Shown: in pieces, positions 1-8,273 of the stretch
Numbering within the stretch: the first letter of the stretch is position 1
Layout: each line of letters starts with the position of its first letter
NCBI RefSeq assembly: GCF_020905295.1
Contig: NZ_JAJJMM010000001.1
Location: 4,092,001-4,156,000, forward strand
DNA length: 64,000 bases
Direction: 5' to 3'
DNA from: Flavobacterium piscisymbiosum
Lineage (GTDB): Bacteria > Bacteroidota > Bacteroidia > Flavobacteriales > Flavobacteriaceae
Program-made: the position numbers and the translations under genes
The notes under the pieces: generated by a model
What the model saw: only the letters and a program-made list of their open reading frames with translations
The model's database searches: none
Told to the model about the DNA's origin: nothing

Positions 1-1136
1 AAATAAAATTTACCACCTGCAGGAGGAGTAAAATTACCATAATACTCTACACCATCAATTGTTCCTGCTGAAAATACTGTTCCGTATTGTTCGAAAGAAG
101 TAAAAGGTTCAGTCTTTAACGTTTTTAAATCTACAAGTGCAAATTTTGTTTTCACATTTAGCCAGTCAGCAGGTTTTGCAGGGGGAGTAAATGTATTATC
201 GTGATACTGGGCAAGTGCTTTGTCTCCGTGAACATAAGCCACTACATTTACCGAATGTGCATTTAAAGCAGTTTTTAAATCTACAAAAAAGTTTGTATCA
301 AATGTCCCATTAGGATTTACCTTTAATAATCCGCTTGTGGTTGGATTACCTTTCACAGTACTATAATCTAACGATATGGCAGTCTCACGGGATGGTCTGT
401 AGTATAGCGAACCATCATTTCCTTTTGCAAACGTAAAATATCCCATTGACATACGGGAATCATTAACATAATTAACTGTTTTTGATGCTCTGTCAAAAAC
501 AGCGATTTGCGCATATTGCAGGAATTTGTTATAATCTGTTGGATTTGCTGCTACCGGTAAAATAATTTTTCCTGCAGAAGTAACATAACTACTATAGGTA
601 GATGTTTTAATCGCTGCATCATTACTAAATGGCAATGGTGTTACAGCTATAGTTTCTGTTATACTCATAGTAGTGGGATTGAACTTAATAATTTTTCCAT
701 CATTTAAGGCGAAAAAATAGGCTTCGGTTTCAGATACAAAAGCAGGAGGACCAAAAGTACCGCTAACTCCAGTACCGGCAAGGCTTAAAGCATCTGCACT
801 CGAAATTTTCATATCATTGCTTACATTATATTTGGTTAAGGTTGAAGCGGAACCACTCCACACATAAGGATGTTCACCATAAGAATATATTGTTGCACCG
901 GGACCTATTTCGGTCATCGTTTTGTAATCAAGGGTTGAAGGGAATTTATCGTATGCGCCCAAGTAAAAAATCCTGTCACCTCCTGGAATTTGGACACGAA
1001 CTGCTGCTATAACTGCAGGATTATCACCTTGTTCTCCACCTGTTTTAGAATCATCAGAACTACATGAAGTTAATAAGAATACTGAACATATTAATGCTAA
1101 TACAGTATATTTCATAAAAAATCGATTTGTTTTCAT
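1..1136 (-). CDS. XusB-like (DUF4374-type) surface lipoprotein, partial
   Basis: An open frame of about 378 codons runs off the left edge, so the C-terminus is missing. The N-terminus is a lipoprotein signal with lipobox LLTSC (lipidated Cys25 from the start at 1136; a second Met at 1115 is also possible). The mature part is rich in short beta-strand blades, with stretches such as FALNDGKIIKFNPTTMSI, as expected of a beta-propeller. It lies 24 nt downstream of the TonB-dependent receptor gene on the same strand. This is the order seen for the Bacteroides xenosiderophore system, where the lipoprotein XusB binds the ferric siderophore and hands it to the receptor XusA. The family assignment rests on fold-like repeats and context; the siderophore-binding role is inferred. 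Confidence 0.68.
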   Translation of the reverse strand, partial: MKTNRFFMKYTVLALICSVFLLTSCSSDDSKTGGEQGDNPAVIAAVRVQIPGGDRIFYLGAYDKFPSTLDYKTMTEIGPGATIYSYGEHPYVWSGSASTLTKYNVSNDMKISSADALSLAGTGVSGTFGPPAFVSETEAYFFALNDGKIIKFNPTTMSITETIAVTPLPFSNDAAIKTSTYSSYVTSAGKIILPVAANPTDYNKFLQYAQIAVFDRASKTVNYVNDSRMSMGYFTFAKGNDGSLYYRPSRETAISLDYSTVKGNPTTSGLLKVNPNGTFDTNFFVDLKTALNAHSVNVVAYVHGDKALAQYHDNTFTPPAKPADWLNVKTKFALVDLKTLKTEPFTSFEQYGTVFSAGTIDGVEYYGNFTPPAGGKFY

Positions 1137-1160
1137 AATTGGTTTGTTATATAATTATAG

Positions 1161-3530
1161 TTAAAATTGTGTTACTAATTTGATATTAAATGATCTTCCC
1201 GGTTTTTGCACACCAAAAAAATCATAGTTTTTTTCATTGCTAAAATTTTGTATTTCTGCTGTTATGGCATATTTCATTCCCTTTAAATTATTATGATACG
1301 TAGTTCCAAAATCAAAAATTTGCTGACTTGGAATAACAAATGCATTTACAGAAGCGCTTTCCCAGCTTCGGTAAAATTCATAAACGTATCTTGTATCAAG
1401 AAAAAGAGATAATTTATCTTCCTTGCCTATTATATTTCGGAAAGAATAATTGACTGCACCATTAGCAAAAAAATAGGGTTGATTGGGTATTCTGTCCCCT
1501 TTATAAGCTGCAAATATTCCTTCGTCTGAGTCATTATAAAAGTGCTGATAAGTGCTGTTTGCGTTAAATGAAAGCCTTTCATTTTTAGAAGTCCAGCTTC
1601 CTGAAACTTCAAGTCCTTTAGAGGTGGCTGCAAATACATTCTGATAAATATTGTTGCGATCGACACTTGGTACAAATAAGATTTGATCTTTTATCTTTCT
1701 TAAAAAAACATTGCTTTGAAGCTGCCAGCTACTACTCTGGTAATTTGCTTTTGACTTTAAAAAAAGTTCGAAATTAAAGTTATGACTGCGTTCGGGTTTT
1801 AAATTGAGATTACCCTGTATAAATTGGCCGTCTCCAAATAACTCGTCTGTCTGAGGCAGGCGGGTCGCATATTCGTAGGTTAATCTGGTAGAAAATTGTT
1901 CGTTAAATTTAAAACGAAATCCATTTCCAAAACCAAAATAGTTTTTGTTTGTTTCTTCTATTGCGACTGTGTTATTAGACGTTATTTTTTCTTCTGAATT
2001 GACTTTTTGCCAATAATTTTTAACAAAAAGAACATCCTCTAATCGCTCATTAAACGCATTTATTTTAAAATCTACACCATTTACCCATGTAAACAAATCT
2101 CTTATGGCGCTGGCCGGATCATAACCATTAATAAGTCTGTCGTCTCCGCTTTGTTTTGAGTAAGTAGGTGCCGAAACAAAACTCAATGCATATTGATTAT
2201 TGATTTTCCATGAAGCTTTCAAACGTGAAAAAACATCGTTATTCCATGTATAAGTCTCACTTGGCCCATTAGATTCTGAAATTTCACCTTTAACATTCCC
2301 TTCAGAACCCGGAATACGTTCTCCGTACCAATTGTAGACAAAATCAGATATATCTATAAATTGGCGTTCCCTGTAATTGTAGCCTGAAATAACATCCAGT
2401 AAAAAATTTTCTCCAAAATCATTACGATAGGTAAGTACAGCACCAGCCGATTTTCGATAGGTCATGACCTCGCCATAAGGAATTCCAACCATCAACTGAT
2501 TATGCTGAATTTCTTTCGTATAATCTGTATAAAATCCTTCTAGACTCAATTCTTTTGCCCAGCTTCTGTCTTTAACACCTGTAGTTAGCTGGATCCCGTA
2601 ACCTTTGTAGGCATCATGAAATCGAGGTACTGTTACTTTTTTAATTTTACCAATATCGTCTGGAACATCAACATCTACCTTATAATTGTTTTGTGAGGAA
2701 TCATAAAATCCGCTTCCTTTTACAAAAAAACCAGTCTTCTCATTGTAATTATTAAGTACAAGCGATGTTCTGTATGTCCCAAAAGATCCTGCCTGACCTG
2801 AAAAAGATCCACTAAAACCTGATTTTATTTTGGGAGTGATTAAATTTATGGCGCCACCAAGAGCATCTGCTCCAAATTCAATAGGCACTACTCCTTTATA
2901 AACTTCGGCACGATCAATTAAATTGACCGGAACCGTTGTGATTCCGAATGTATAACCGTGATATTCTAAGGGAATCCCATCTAAGAAAAACCGAATTTGA
3001 TTTCCTGTCAGTCCATTCATCGAAAAATTGGTCCTTGAACCCAAACCACCACTTCGTCTTACACTTATGCCTTGCGTCTGGGCAAGAACCTCGCCCAAAT
3101 CGGCAGTTTTAAACTTCGCTTCGCGCATTTCTATTACTGAAACTGCTTGTGCTGTTTGCTCTTTTTTTTGTTTTTCGGATATACCTTTTACAACTACATC
3201 ATTTAATTTTTCTGCATCTCTTGATGTTTTATCAACTTTTTCCAAGGCTATAGTAACCGAAGTATTTAGAGAATTTTCTAAAACAATAGTATGCTTTTTC
3301 GAAATATACCCATCTGAACTCACTTCGATTGTATACCTGCCATTTACCAGATTTTCTATCTGATAAAATCCGGCAGTATTTGTTTTTGCATTTATTTGGG
3401 TACCTAAAAGCTGAATGTTAACTCCTGCTAAGGGGTTTCCGTATTCATCATTGATTTTACCGGAAATTGCGTTTTGTGCCATTAAAAATGTCGACGAGAA
3501 TATAAAGAGCAATACTATTTTAAGCTTCAT
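1161..3530 (-). CDS. TonB-dependent siderophore receptor
   Basis: A 789-residue outer-membrane receptor that would import a ferric siderophore using TonB energy. Order: signal peptide (1-18), a carboxypeptidase-regulatory-like beta-sandwich (about 20-100, with ISGKINDEYGNPLAGVNIQL), a plug domain (about 125-235, with FFLDGIPLEYHGYTF and the LGGAINLITPKI segment), then a 22-strand-type barrel ending in an aromatic residue (KLVTQF). It has the length of a siderophore/cobalamin-type receptor, not of a SusC protein (about 1000 residues), and no SusD gene is adjacent. It is followed by a XusB-like lipoprotein and preceded by a palindromic candidate Fur site at 3559-3575, next to a siderophore biosynthesis operon. 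It is therefore probably the cognate uptake receptor; the ligand is inferred from context. Confidence 0.93.
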   Translation of the reverse strand: MKLKIVLLFIFSSTFLMAQNAISGKINDEYGNPLAGVNIQLLGTQINAKTNTAGFYQIENLVNGRYTIEVSSDGYISKKHTIVLENSLNTSVTIALEKVDKTSRDAEKLNDVVVKGISEKQKKEQTAQAVSVIEMREAKFKTADLGEVLAQTQGISVRRSGGLGSRTNFSMNGLTGNQIRFFLDGIPLEYHGYTFGITTVPVNLIDRAEVYKGVVPIEFGADALGGAINLITPKIKSGFSGSFSGQAGSFGTYRTSLVLNNYNEKTGFFVKGSGFYDSSQNNYKVDVDVPDDIGKIKKVTVPRFHDAYKGYGIQLTTGVKDRSWAKELSLEGFYTDYTKEIQHNQLMVGIPYGEVMTYRKSAGAVLTYRNDFGENFLLDVISGYNYRERQFIDISDFVYNWYGERIPGSEGNVKGEISESNGPSETYTWNNDVFSRLKASWKINNQYALSFVSAPTYSKQSGDDRLINGYDPASAIRDLFTWVNGVDFKINAFNERLEDVLFVKNYWQKVNSEEKITSNNTVAIEETNKNYFGFGNGFRFKFNEQFSTRLTYEYATRLPQTDELFGDGQFIQGNLNLKPERSHNFNFELFLKSKANYQSSSWQLQSNVFLRKIKDQILFVPSVDRNNIYQNVFAATSKGLEVSGSWTSKNERLSFNANSTYQHFYNDSDEGIFAAYKGDRIPNQPYFFANGAVNYSFRNIIGKEDKLSLFLDTRYVYEFYRSWESASVNAFVIPSQQIFDFGTTYHNNLKGMKYAITAEIQNFSNEKNYDFFGVQKPGRSFNIKLVTQF

Positions 3531-3558
3531 GAAATATACTTAGAATTATACACTATTC

Positions 3559-3575
3559 TTATTTAGAATAAATAA
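3559..3575. promoter_or_regulatory. Candidate Fur box upstream of the receptor gene
   Basis: Seventeen bases, TTATTTAGAATAAATAA, form a perfect 7-3-7 inverted repeat 29 nt upstream of the receptor start. The identical 17-mer occurs at 16146-16162 in front of the siderophore biosynthesis operon. On the minus strand a TTTG (-33-like) lies just upstream, so the palindrome would sit between the promoter boxes. Iron-dependent repression by Fur is the natural reading; the Fur motif of this genus was not computed. Confidence 0.55.
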
Positions 3576-3639
3576 GCGTTCAAAAGTATGAAATTATCTA
3601 TTAATAGTATCCATAAATTGCAAATAAAATATTAAAATT

Positions 3640-4731
3640 TTAATTTAGAACTTCTATAACTTTTGGTCTTTGGCTCTTTTTTCTTAAGAAATCTATAAGA
3701 ATCTGAACCGAAAAGGTCAATATAATATAAAGTACAATAAGGGCTAATACAGTGGTTATTCCATTTTCTCTAAAACCGAAAATACCTTTACCCCAGGAAA
3801 TCAGGATCCATTGTGTCATATACATTGTCGTCAGGTTTTTACTGCAGTATTTTAAAAGTTTTACAAATTTATTTTCTTTGATATTGATGGATATTTTAAA
3901 AATAACCCAAAGAAAAATCAATGTCCAGCCTGCAAAGTAAATAACACCGCCAGGGCCCATGTGGTAAAAACCATTATAGTTATAAGCTCCGTAAATAAAA
4001 ACCAAAGGAGCGCCCAGAGCAACGAACAAAAATCCGGTAAACACCATGTTTTTAAACAATTGAGGTCTATCGTAATCAAGTTCCTGATACCATTTGCCAA
4101 AAAACATTCCGATGATAATAAAGGACATCCACGGAAAAACAGGAAAATAAACGTATGCCGGAAAATCATTATTGAAAATAAGATCCAACACATAATTAAC
4201 TACAGGAAAATCAATATTGATTCCGCTGACTTCTCTGGAAACTAATGCTATTAGTATTCCTATGGCTAAAATTCCATATTTATTCGTGACATATTTTCGA
4301 ATAAAACCAATGAACAGCAAAGACATTCCTGCTAATTGAAGAATATCACCCAATAACATCAAATACAAATATTGTTGTTCTATTGGCCCGTGCCATCCAT
4401 ATCTTTGTATAAAATTATGTGGTGCAAAGCCAAATATTACAGGAAAAACGAACTTTAAAAAATTCATTAAAAGTGCTGCAGCCAGAAGCAACACGCCGCG
4501 CGTTAGAGAACTTTTAAGGCTTTGATGACGAGAGGTCATAAATGTTATTCCCATGCAGATTAGAAAGATGGAAGTTCCTCTGCCTAAAAAAAGAATAAAA
4601 GCACCAATAAAGGTTTCTGACTGAGATTTAACATCTGCAAATGTCAGCAGTGTATGTATGATTATCATTCCTATAACACTCATTCCTTTTATCAAATCGA
4701 GTGCTGCAATTCTTTTACTTTGCTGTTCCAT
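3640..4731 (-). CDS. DUF1624/HGSNAT-like membrane acyltransferase family protein
   Basis: A 363-residue integral membrane protein with about ten hydrophobic helices. The N-terminus has the RIAALDLIKGMSVIGMIIIH pattern typical of DUF1624 (heparan-alpha-glucosaminide N-acetyltransferase catalytic region) and related acyltransferase families: a D-x-x-(K/R)-G turn followed by a membrane-embedded His (His26). Such proteins move acetyl or acyl groups across the membrane. The gene is on the same strand as the siderophore genes, but a 241-nt spacer holding a dispersed repeat separates it from the adenylating enzyme, so co-transcription is uncertain. Acylation of the siderophore during maturation or export is an inference from location; the residues alone do not define the acceptor. 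Confidence 0.72.
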   Translation of the reverse strand: MEQQSKRIAALDLIKGMSVIGMIIIHTLLTFADVKSQSETFIGAFILFLGRGTSIFLICMGITFMTSRHQSLKSSLTRGVLLLAAALLMNFLKFVFPVIFGFAPHNFIQRYGWHGPIEQQYLYLMLLGDILQLAGMSLLFIGFIRKYVTNKYGILAIGILIALVSREVSGINIDFPVVNYVLDLIFNNDFPAYVYFPVFPWMSFIIIGMFFGKWYQELDYDRPQLFKNMVFTGFLFVALGAPLVFIYGAYNYNGFYHMGPGGVIYFAGWTLIFLWVIFKISINIKENKFVKLLKYCSKNLTTMYMTQWILISWGKGIFGFRENGITTVLALIVLYIILTFSVQILIDFLRKKSQRPKVIEVLN

Positions 4732-4888
4732 AGTTTTATTTTTTTTTATCTTAGGCTTTCAAGACCTAAATTTTTTATTAAATAATTACTTGTTGAGTGT
4801 AATTCAAAAATTATATATTTTGACACGAATTAGACAGATTCGTTATCAAGTTGACGCAGATTTTTACGGATTTTTTTAATTCAATACA

Positions 4889-4942
4889 GAAAATCCGTTT
4901 TTATCCGCGTTTTTGTGAAAGCAAATCTGTTTTATCCGCGTT
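4889..4942. repeat. Dispersed intergenic repeat, copy 1 of 2
   Basis: The stretch contains AAATCCGTTTTTATCCGCG followed by AAATCTGTTTTATCCGCG, two half-units of the same motif. The reverse complement matches 25153-25204 over almost its whole length. It lies between the adenylating-enzyme and DUF1624 genes. This is a non-coding repeat of the kind scattered between genes in Flavobacterium. Confidence 0.6.
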
Positions 4943-4972
4943 TAATTTTTACACATTTTAAATCTAATTGTA

Positions 4973-6388
4973 TTACCCTGCAACTGTTTTTGCGGCTGTA
5001 AATGAATTTTCGTTTTCGTTGATATGCTTGTTTATAGCAGGATAATCTACTTTACCGTTAACAGTCAGCGGTACTTGATCGAAATAATAGTTTTTTACTG
5101 AACTGGCATGCAATCCTAGTTTTTCCTTTATTACCTGTGTTATGGTTTCACGCAGCAAAGCGGCATCCTGATGTATAACTCCCAGATATTTATCCTGAAC
5201 ACTTATACAGATAAAGGTTTGTCCTCCTAATTCATTTTTTAGAAAAACTTCGACTTCATCTAGGTTTAAACGAACTCCGAATAGTTTTATAATACGTTTA
5301 ATGCGTCCCTTAATATGATAATAACCCAATTCATCTTTTTCTGCAAGATCACCTGTATAAAGTTTATCGGTATGGTTGTAATGCTGCAAATCAAAAATAT
5401 TGTTTGCATAACCTCCTGAAACATTTGGCCCGTAATAAATAAGCTCTCTTGTGTTTTCATCAATTTCAAACCTTCCGTTTTTTACAGGAAAACCTATAGA
5501 TGTTCCTTTAGTTTGGAAATCTTTTGGTGGTAAAAAAGCCATTCTGCCGCTGGCTTCGGTTTGTCCGTATTGCGCAAAAAACTGTTTATCATACATATAG
5601 GTGTAATTTGAAATAACGTTTGCCAGCTCTTTATTCAGCATTCCTCCCGTGTGGGTCAAATAACGTAAAGTAGGAGTGTCTTTTTTAAAGAAACCAAAAC
5701 GATGCAGTAATTCATAAAAATAAGGAACTCCGCTCAGTGTAGAGTAGCCATAATGAGCAAGATCTGACCAAAATTCTTTTTGAAGTACATCTTTGTCAGT
5801 ACATACAATTGTATTTGCTTTGATGCAATTGGTTGTAAAAATCGAAAAACCATACACAAAATTGATAGGTACATTTAACGGAACAACATCGTGTTCCGTT
5901 ATTGGCATGTACTCCATGATAGATAAAGCGTTTTGAACCAGATTGTGATCTGAAATCTTAACAAATTTAGGTGACCCAGTAGTTCCTGATGTACTCATTA
6001 AAAGTTTAATATCACCATGAATGGGGTAGTGGCGAATTTCTTTTCTTTTAAAAACCGAAATGCTTTTAGACGCCTGCTTTACATCATAACCTTCAACTTC
6101 AATCCTTGCGGGATCGTAGATATAAGCAGGCATGTATTCATTTTCCAGGTTTTGTTTAAACTTTTCATGTAAATCTGTATTCAGCAATGCTACTGTGTAC
6201 TTTTTTTGATAAAAATTCAAAAACGTTTCAATTGCCGGCAGCTGATTGTCATTATAAATAAAAACAACGGCACGCAAATCTTCAATATCTAAAGATTCAT
6301 GTAAATCGGTAAACGTTTTAACAACTTTGGTTTTTGCATCTATAAAATTTAATTTTTTATTTTTTTTAATTAAATCATAAAGTCCCAT
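4973..6388 (-). CDS. Free-standing AMP-forming acyl/aminoacyl ligase
   Basis: A member of the ANL superfamily that would activate a carboxylic acid as its adenylate and load it on a thiol. The phosphate-binding motif STSGTTGSPK is near residue 135. Further motifs are YGQTEASGRM (A5-like), YTGDLAEKDELGYYHIKGR (A7/A8 hinge) and a C-terminal NGKVD lysine region (A10-like). There is no condensation or carrier domain, and a separate carrier protein gene lies directly upstream. The start at 6388 (MGLYDLI) follows a purine-rich stretch 16 nt after the carrier gene; a longer frame from 6421 would overlap that gene by 17 nt. The probable role is loading an acyl or amino acid onto the carrier for siderophore decoration; the substrate cannot be read from the sequence. 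Confidence 0.84.
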   Translation of the reverse strand: MGLYDLIKKNKKLNFIDAKTKVVKTFTDLHESLDIEDLRAVVFIYNDNQLPAIETFLNFYQKKYTVALLNTDLHEKFKQNLENEYMPAYIYDPARIEVEGYDVKQASKSISVFKRKEIRHYPIHGDIKLLMSTSGTTGSPKFVKISDHNLVQNALSIMEYMPITEHDVVPLNVPINFVYGFSIFTTNCIKANTIVCTDKDVLQKEFWSDLAHYGYSTLSGVPYFYELLHRFGFFKKDTPTLRYLTHTGGMLNKELANVISNYTYMYDKQFFAQYGQTEASGRMAFLPPKDFQTKGTSIGFPVKNGRFEIDENTRELIYYGPNVSGGYANNIFDLQHYNHTDKLYTGDLAEKDELGYYHIKGRIKRIIKLFGVRLNLDEVEVFLKNELGGQTFICISVQDKYLGVIHQDAALLRETITQVIKEKLGLHASSVKNYYFDQVPLTVNGKVDYPAINKHINENENSFTAAKTVAG

Positions 6389-6404
6389 AGTTTCTTCTTT
6401 TGAA

Positions 6405-6647
6405 TTATTGGATTTCAACACCGTTTTTTTTCAATATTGCTTTTATTTTATCGATGTTTCCCATTTCCAGAATATCTTCCATAGAAATTGAAACATTATA
6501 AAATTTCTCCAGCTCATCAACCAAAAGTAAATGACTCATAGAATCCCATTCTACAATACCCTGATATTCTAAATCTGCTGTAATAGATTCTACTGGTATT
6601 TCAAACGCAGTCGCAAATACCTGATGTAATTCTTGTGTTGTGCTCAT
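6405..6647 (-). CDS. Acyl carrier protein
   Basis: An 80-residue acidic, four-helix carrier protein. The phosphopantetheine attachment serine lies in VEWDSMSHLLLVDELE (about residue 36), the canonical D-S-(M/L) context at the start of helix II. It stands immediately before the adenylating enzyme, so the pair probably forms a two-component activation and carrier module. It is unlike the housekeeping fatty-acid ACP, which has DSLD and is coded with fab genes. Its presence in a siderophore operon of the NRPS-independent type is unusual, because those synthetases use free or CoA-linked substrates. Confidence 0.87.
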   Translation of the reverse strand: MSTTQELHQVFATAFEIPVESITADLEYQGIVEWDSMSHLLLVDELEKFYNVSISMEDILEMGNIDKIKAILKKNGVEIQ

Positions 6648-6710
6648 AATAATCTTGTTTTAATTTGTTTATGTTAATTTGTTTTTAATGTGTTGGGTTT
6701 AATTATTTTA

Positions 6711-6845
6711 AACACATAGAAACATAGATTTTTGTTTTATAAAAAAGATAATTGAAAGAAACCAGTTTCTCACACATAGCTATATGAATTAAGTAAAAGT
6801 GAAACGCCTTTTCTCAAGTCAAAAAAAACTATGTTTCTATGTGTT
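6711..6845. repeat. Long inverted repeat inside the siderophore gene row
   Basis: A 17-nt arm AACACATAGAAACATAG (6711-6727) is perfectly complementary to 6829-6845. Between the arms is an element with GAAACCAGTTTC and AAGTGAAACGCC that recurs at 25307-25372. The structure lies in the 219-nt gap between the MATE and carrier protein genes, where it could act as a transcript-processing or attenuating stem-loop or separate two transcription units. Confidence 0.68.
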
Positions 6846-6866
6846 AAAAATTTATACTATTTAATT

Positions 6867-8273
6867 TTAAACTTTAGTTAATTTCCATTTTCCTGTTCTA
6901 AATATGGTAATACAGCCAAAAGCCAGTACCAGTTCTGAAATTAATATGGCTGCAAAAATGCCTTTTGGACCAAAACCCAATGCTACTCCAAAGACATAGG
7001 AAAGTGGTATTTGTATCACATAAAACATAAGGATGTAGAGCAGGGTTACAATCATTACTTTTCCGGCAGCATTAAGTGCTCTGGAAATAACCATTGTGTA
7101 ACCTAATAATACATAGGCAATAGAAATAATGTGAATGTAAGTTGTACTATTATCGACAACTTCGGGCACATCAGAAAAGATTCTGACAACGGGATCTGCT
7201 ATAAAAATCCATCCTATTGCCACCGAAATCAAAAAGCACATATTGATCATGCCTGCCCGCCAAACTGATTTTTCGGCTCTATCGGGCTGTTGAGCGCCCA
7301 AATTTTGTCCGGTTAAAATTCCTGCAGCATTGCCAATACCCCAAGCCGGAGTAGTGGCGATAGAAGCAACTCGTTGCGCTATTATATATCCTGCGAGTGC
7401 ATTGCCTCCAAAATGAGAAACAATTTTGATCATAAACAGCCAGCTCGATGCAGGAATTAAATACTGCAGCATGCCTCCAAAAGCAAGTCTCAATACTTTA
7501 TTAAAAGTTTCGCGGTGAAGTGCCAGCTGTTGTTTACCAATTTGAATAATGGTTGTTCCTTTAATTAAATGGAATGCCTGATAACTGAGTCCTATAAAAC
7601 GGGCTAGAGCGGTAGCGATACCAACTCCTAAAAGTCCGTAGGCAGGAACAGGACCCCACCCAAAAATAAGCAGCGGACACAGAAGTATGTTTAATATATT
7701 AGACAGCCAAAGTGTGCGCATTGCCATAGAAGCATAACCGGCACCTCGAAAAATACCATTTAGCGCAATACGGATAATAATAAAACCGCAGCTGGCAAAC
7801 ATTACTTTTGCATACAAACTGCCTTGTTTTATCATTTCTGGAGAAAGTCCTACGAGACTCAATATTTCATTACTCCATATAAAACAGATTAAGCTTATTA
7901 CAATACCGCAAATAACGCTTATATTTACTACTTGTCCTGCTGTAACGCTTGCTTCTTTAAAATTCTGCTCGCCAACGCGACGCGCAATTAAAGTCGAAGC
8001 GGCAATGCTTAAACCTATAGAAACCGAATAACAAAAACTGATAACAGACTCTGTAGAACCCACAATAGAAACTGCCGCTGCACCAAGTTTACTCACAAAA
8101 AACAAACTGGCACAAACAAAAACAGATTCCATTACAAGTTCTAAAACCATAGGAACGGCAAGCAATACGATGGCCCGATTGATACTGCCTGAAGTAAACT
8201 TTTTTTCGCGGCCTAATACCGCAGTAAGAAACAAATCACTATAAGATTGAAGCCTCAATACAACTACTTTCAT
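6867..8273 (-). CDS. MATE family efflux transporter (probable siderophore exporter)
   Basis: A 468-residue multidrug/toxic compound extrusion protein with twelve hydrophobic segments in two pseudo-symmetric halves. The N-terminal half begins NRAIVLLAVPMVLELVMESV, a typical MATE TM1, and the second half begins near residue 255. The start codon overlaps the stop of the preceding NIS synthetase gene by four bases (ATGA), which indicates translational coupling. MATE and MFS exporters commonly accompany NRPS-independent siderophore operons, so export of the finished iron-free siderophore is the likely function. Substrate specificity is inferred from the operon. Confidence 0.92.
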   Translation of the reverse strand: MKVVVLRLQSYSDLFLTAVLGREKKFTSGSINRAIVLLAVPMVLELVMESVFVCASLFFVSKLGAAAVSIVGSTESVISFCYSVSIGLSIAASTLIARRVGEQNFKEASVTAGQVVNISVICGIVISLICFIWSNEILSLVGLSPEMIKQGSLYAKVMFASCGFIIIRIALNGIFRGAGYASMAMRTLWLSNILNILLCPLLIFGWGPVPAYGLLGVGIATALARFIGLSYQAFHLIKGTTIIQIGKQQLALHRETFNKVLRLAFGGMLQYLIPASSWLFMIKIVSHFGGNALAGYIIAQRVASIATTPAWGIGNAAGILTGQNLGAQQPDRAEKSVWRAGMINMCFLISVAIGWIFIADPVVRIFSDVPEVVDNSTTYIHIISIAYVLLGYTMVISRALNAAGKVMIVTLLYILMFYVIQIPLSYVFGVALGFGPKGIFAAILISELVLAFGCITIFRTGKWKLTKV

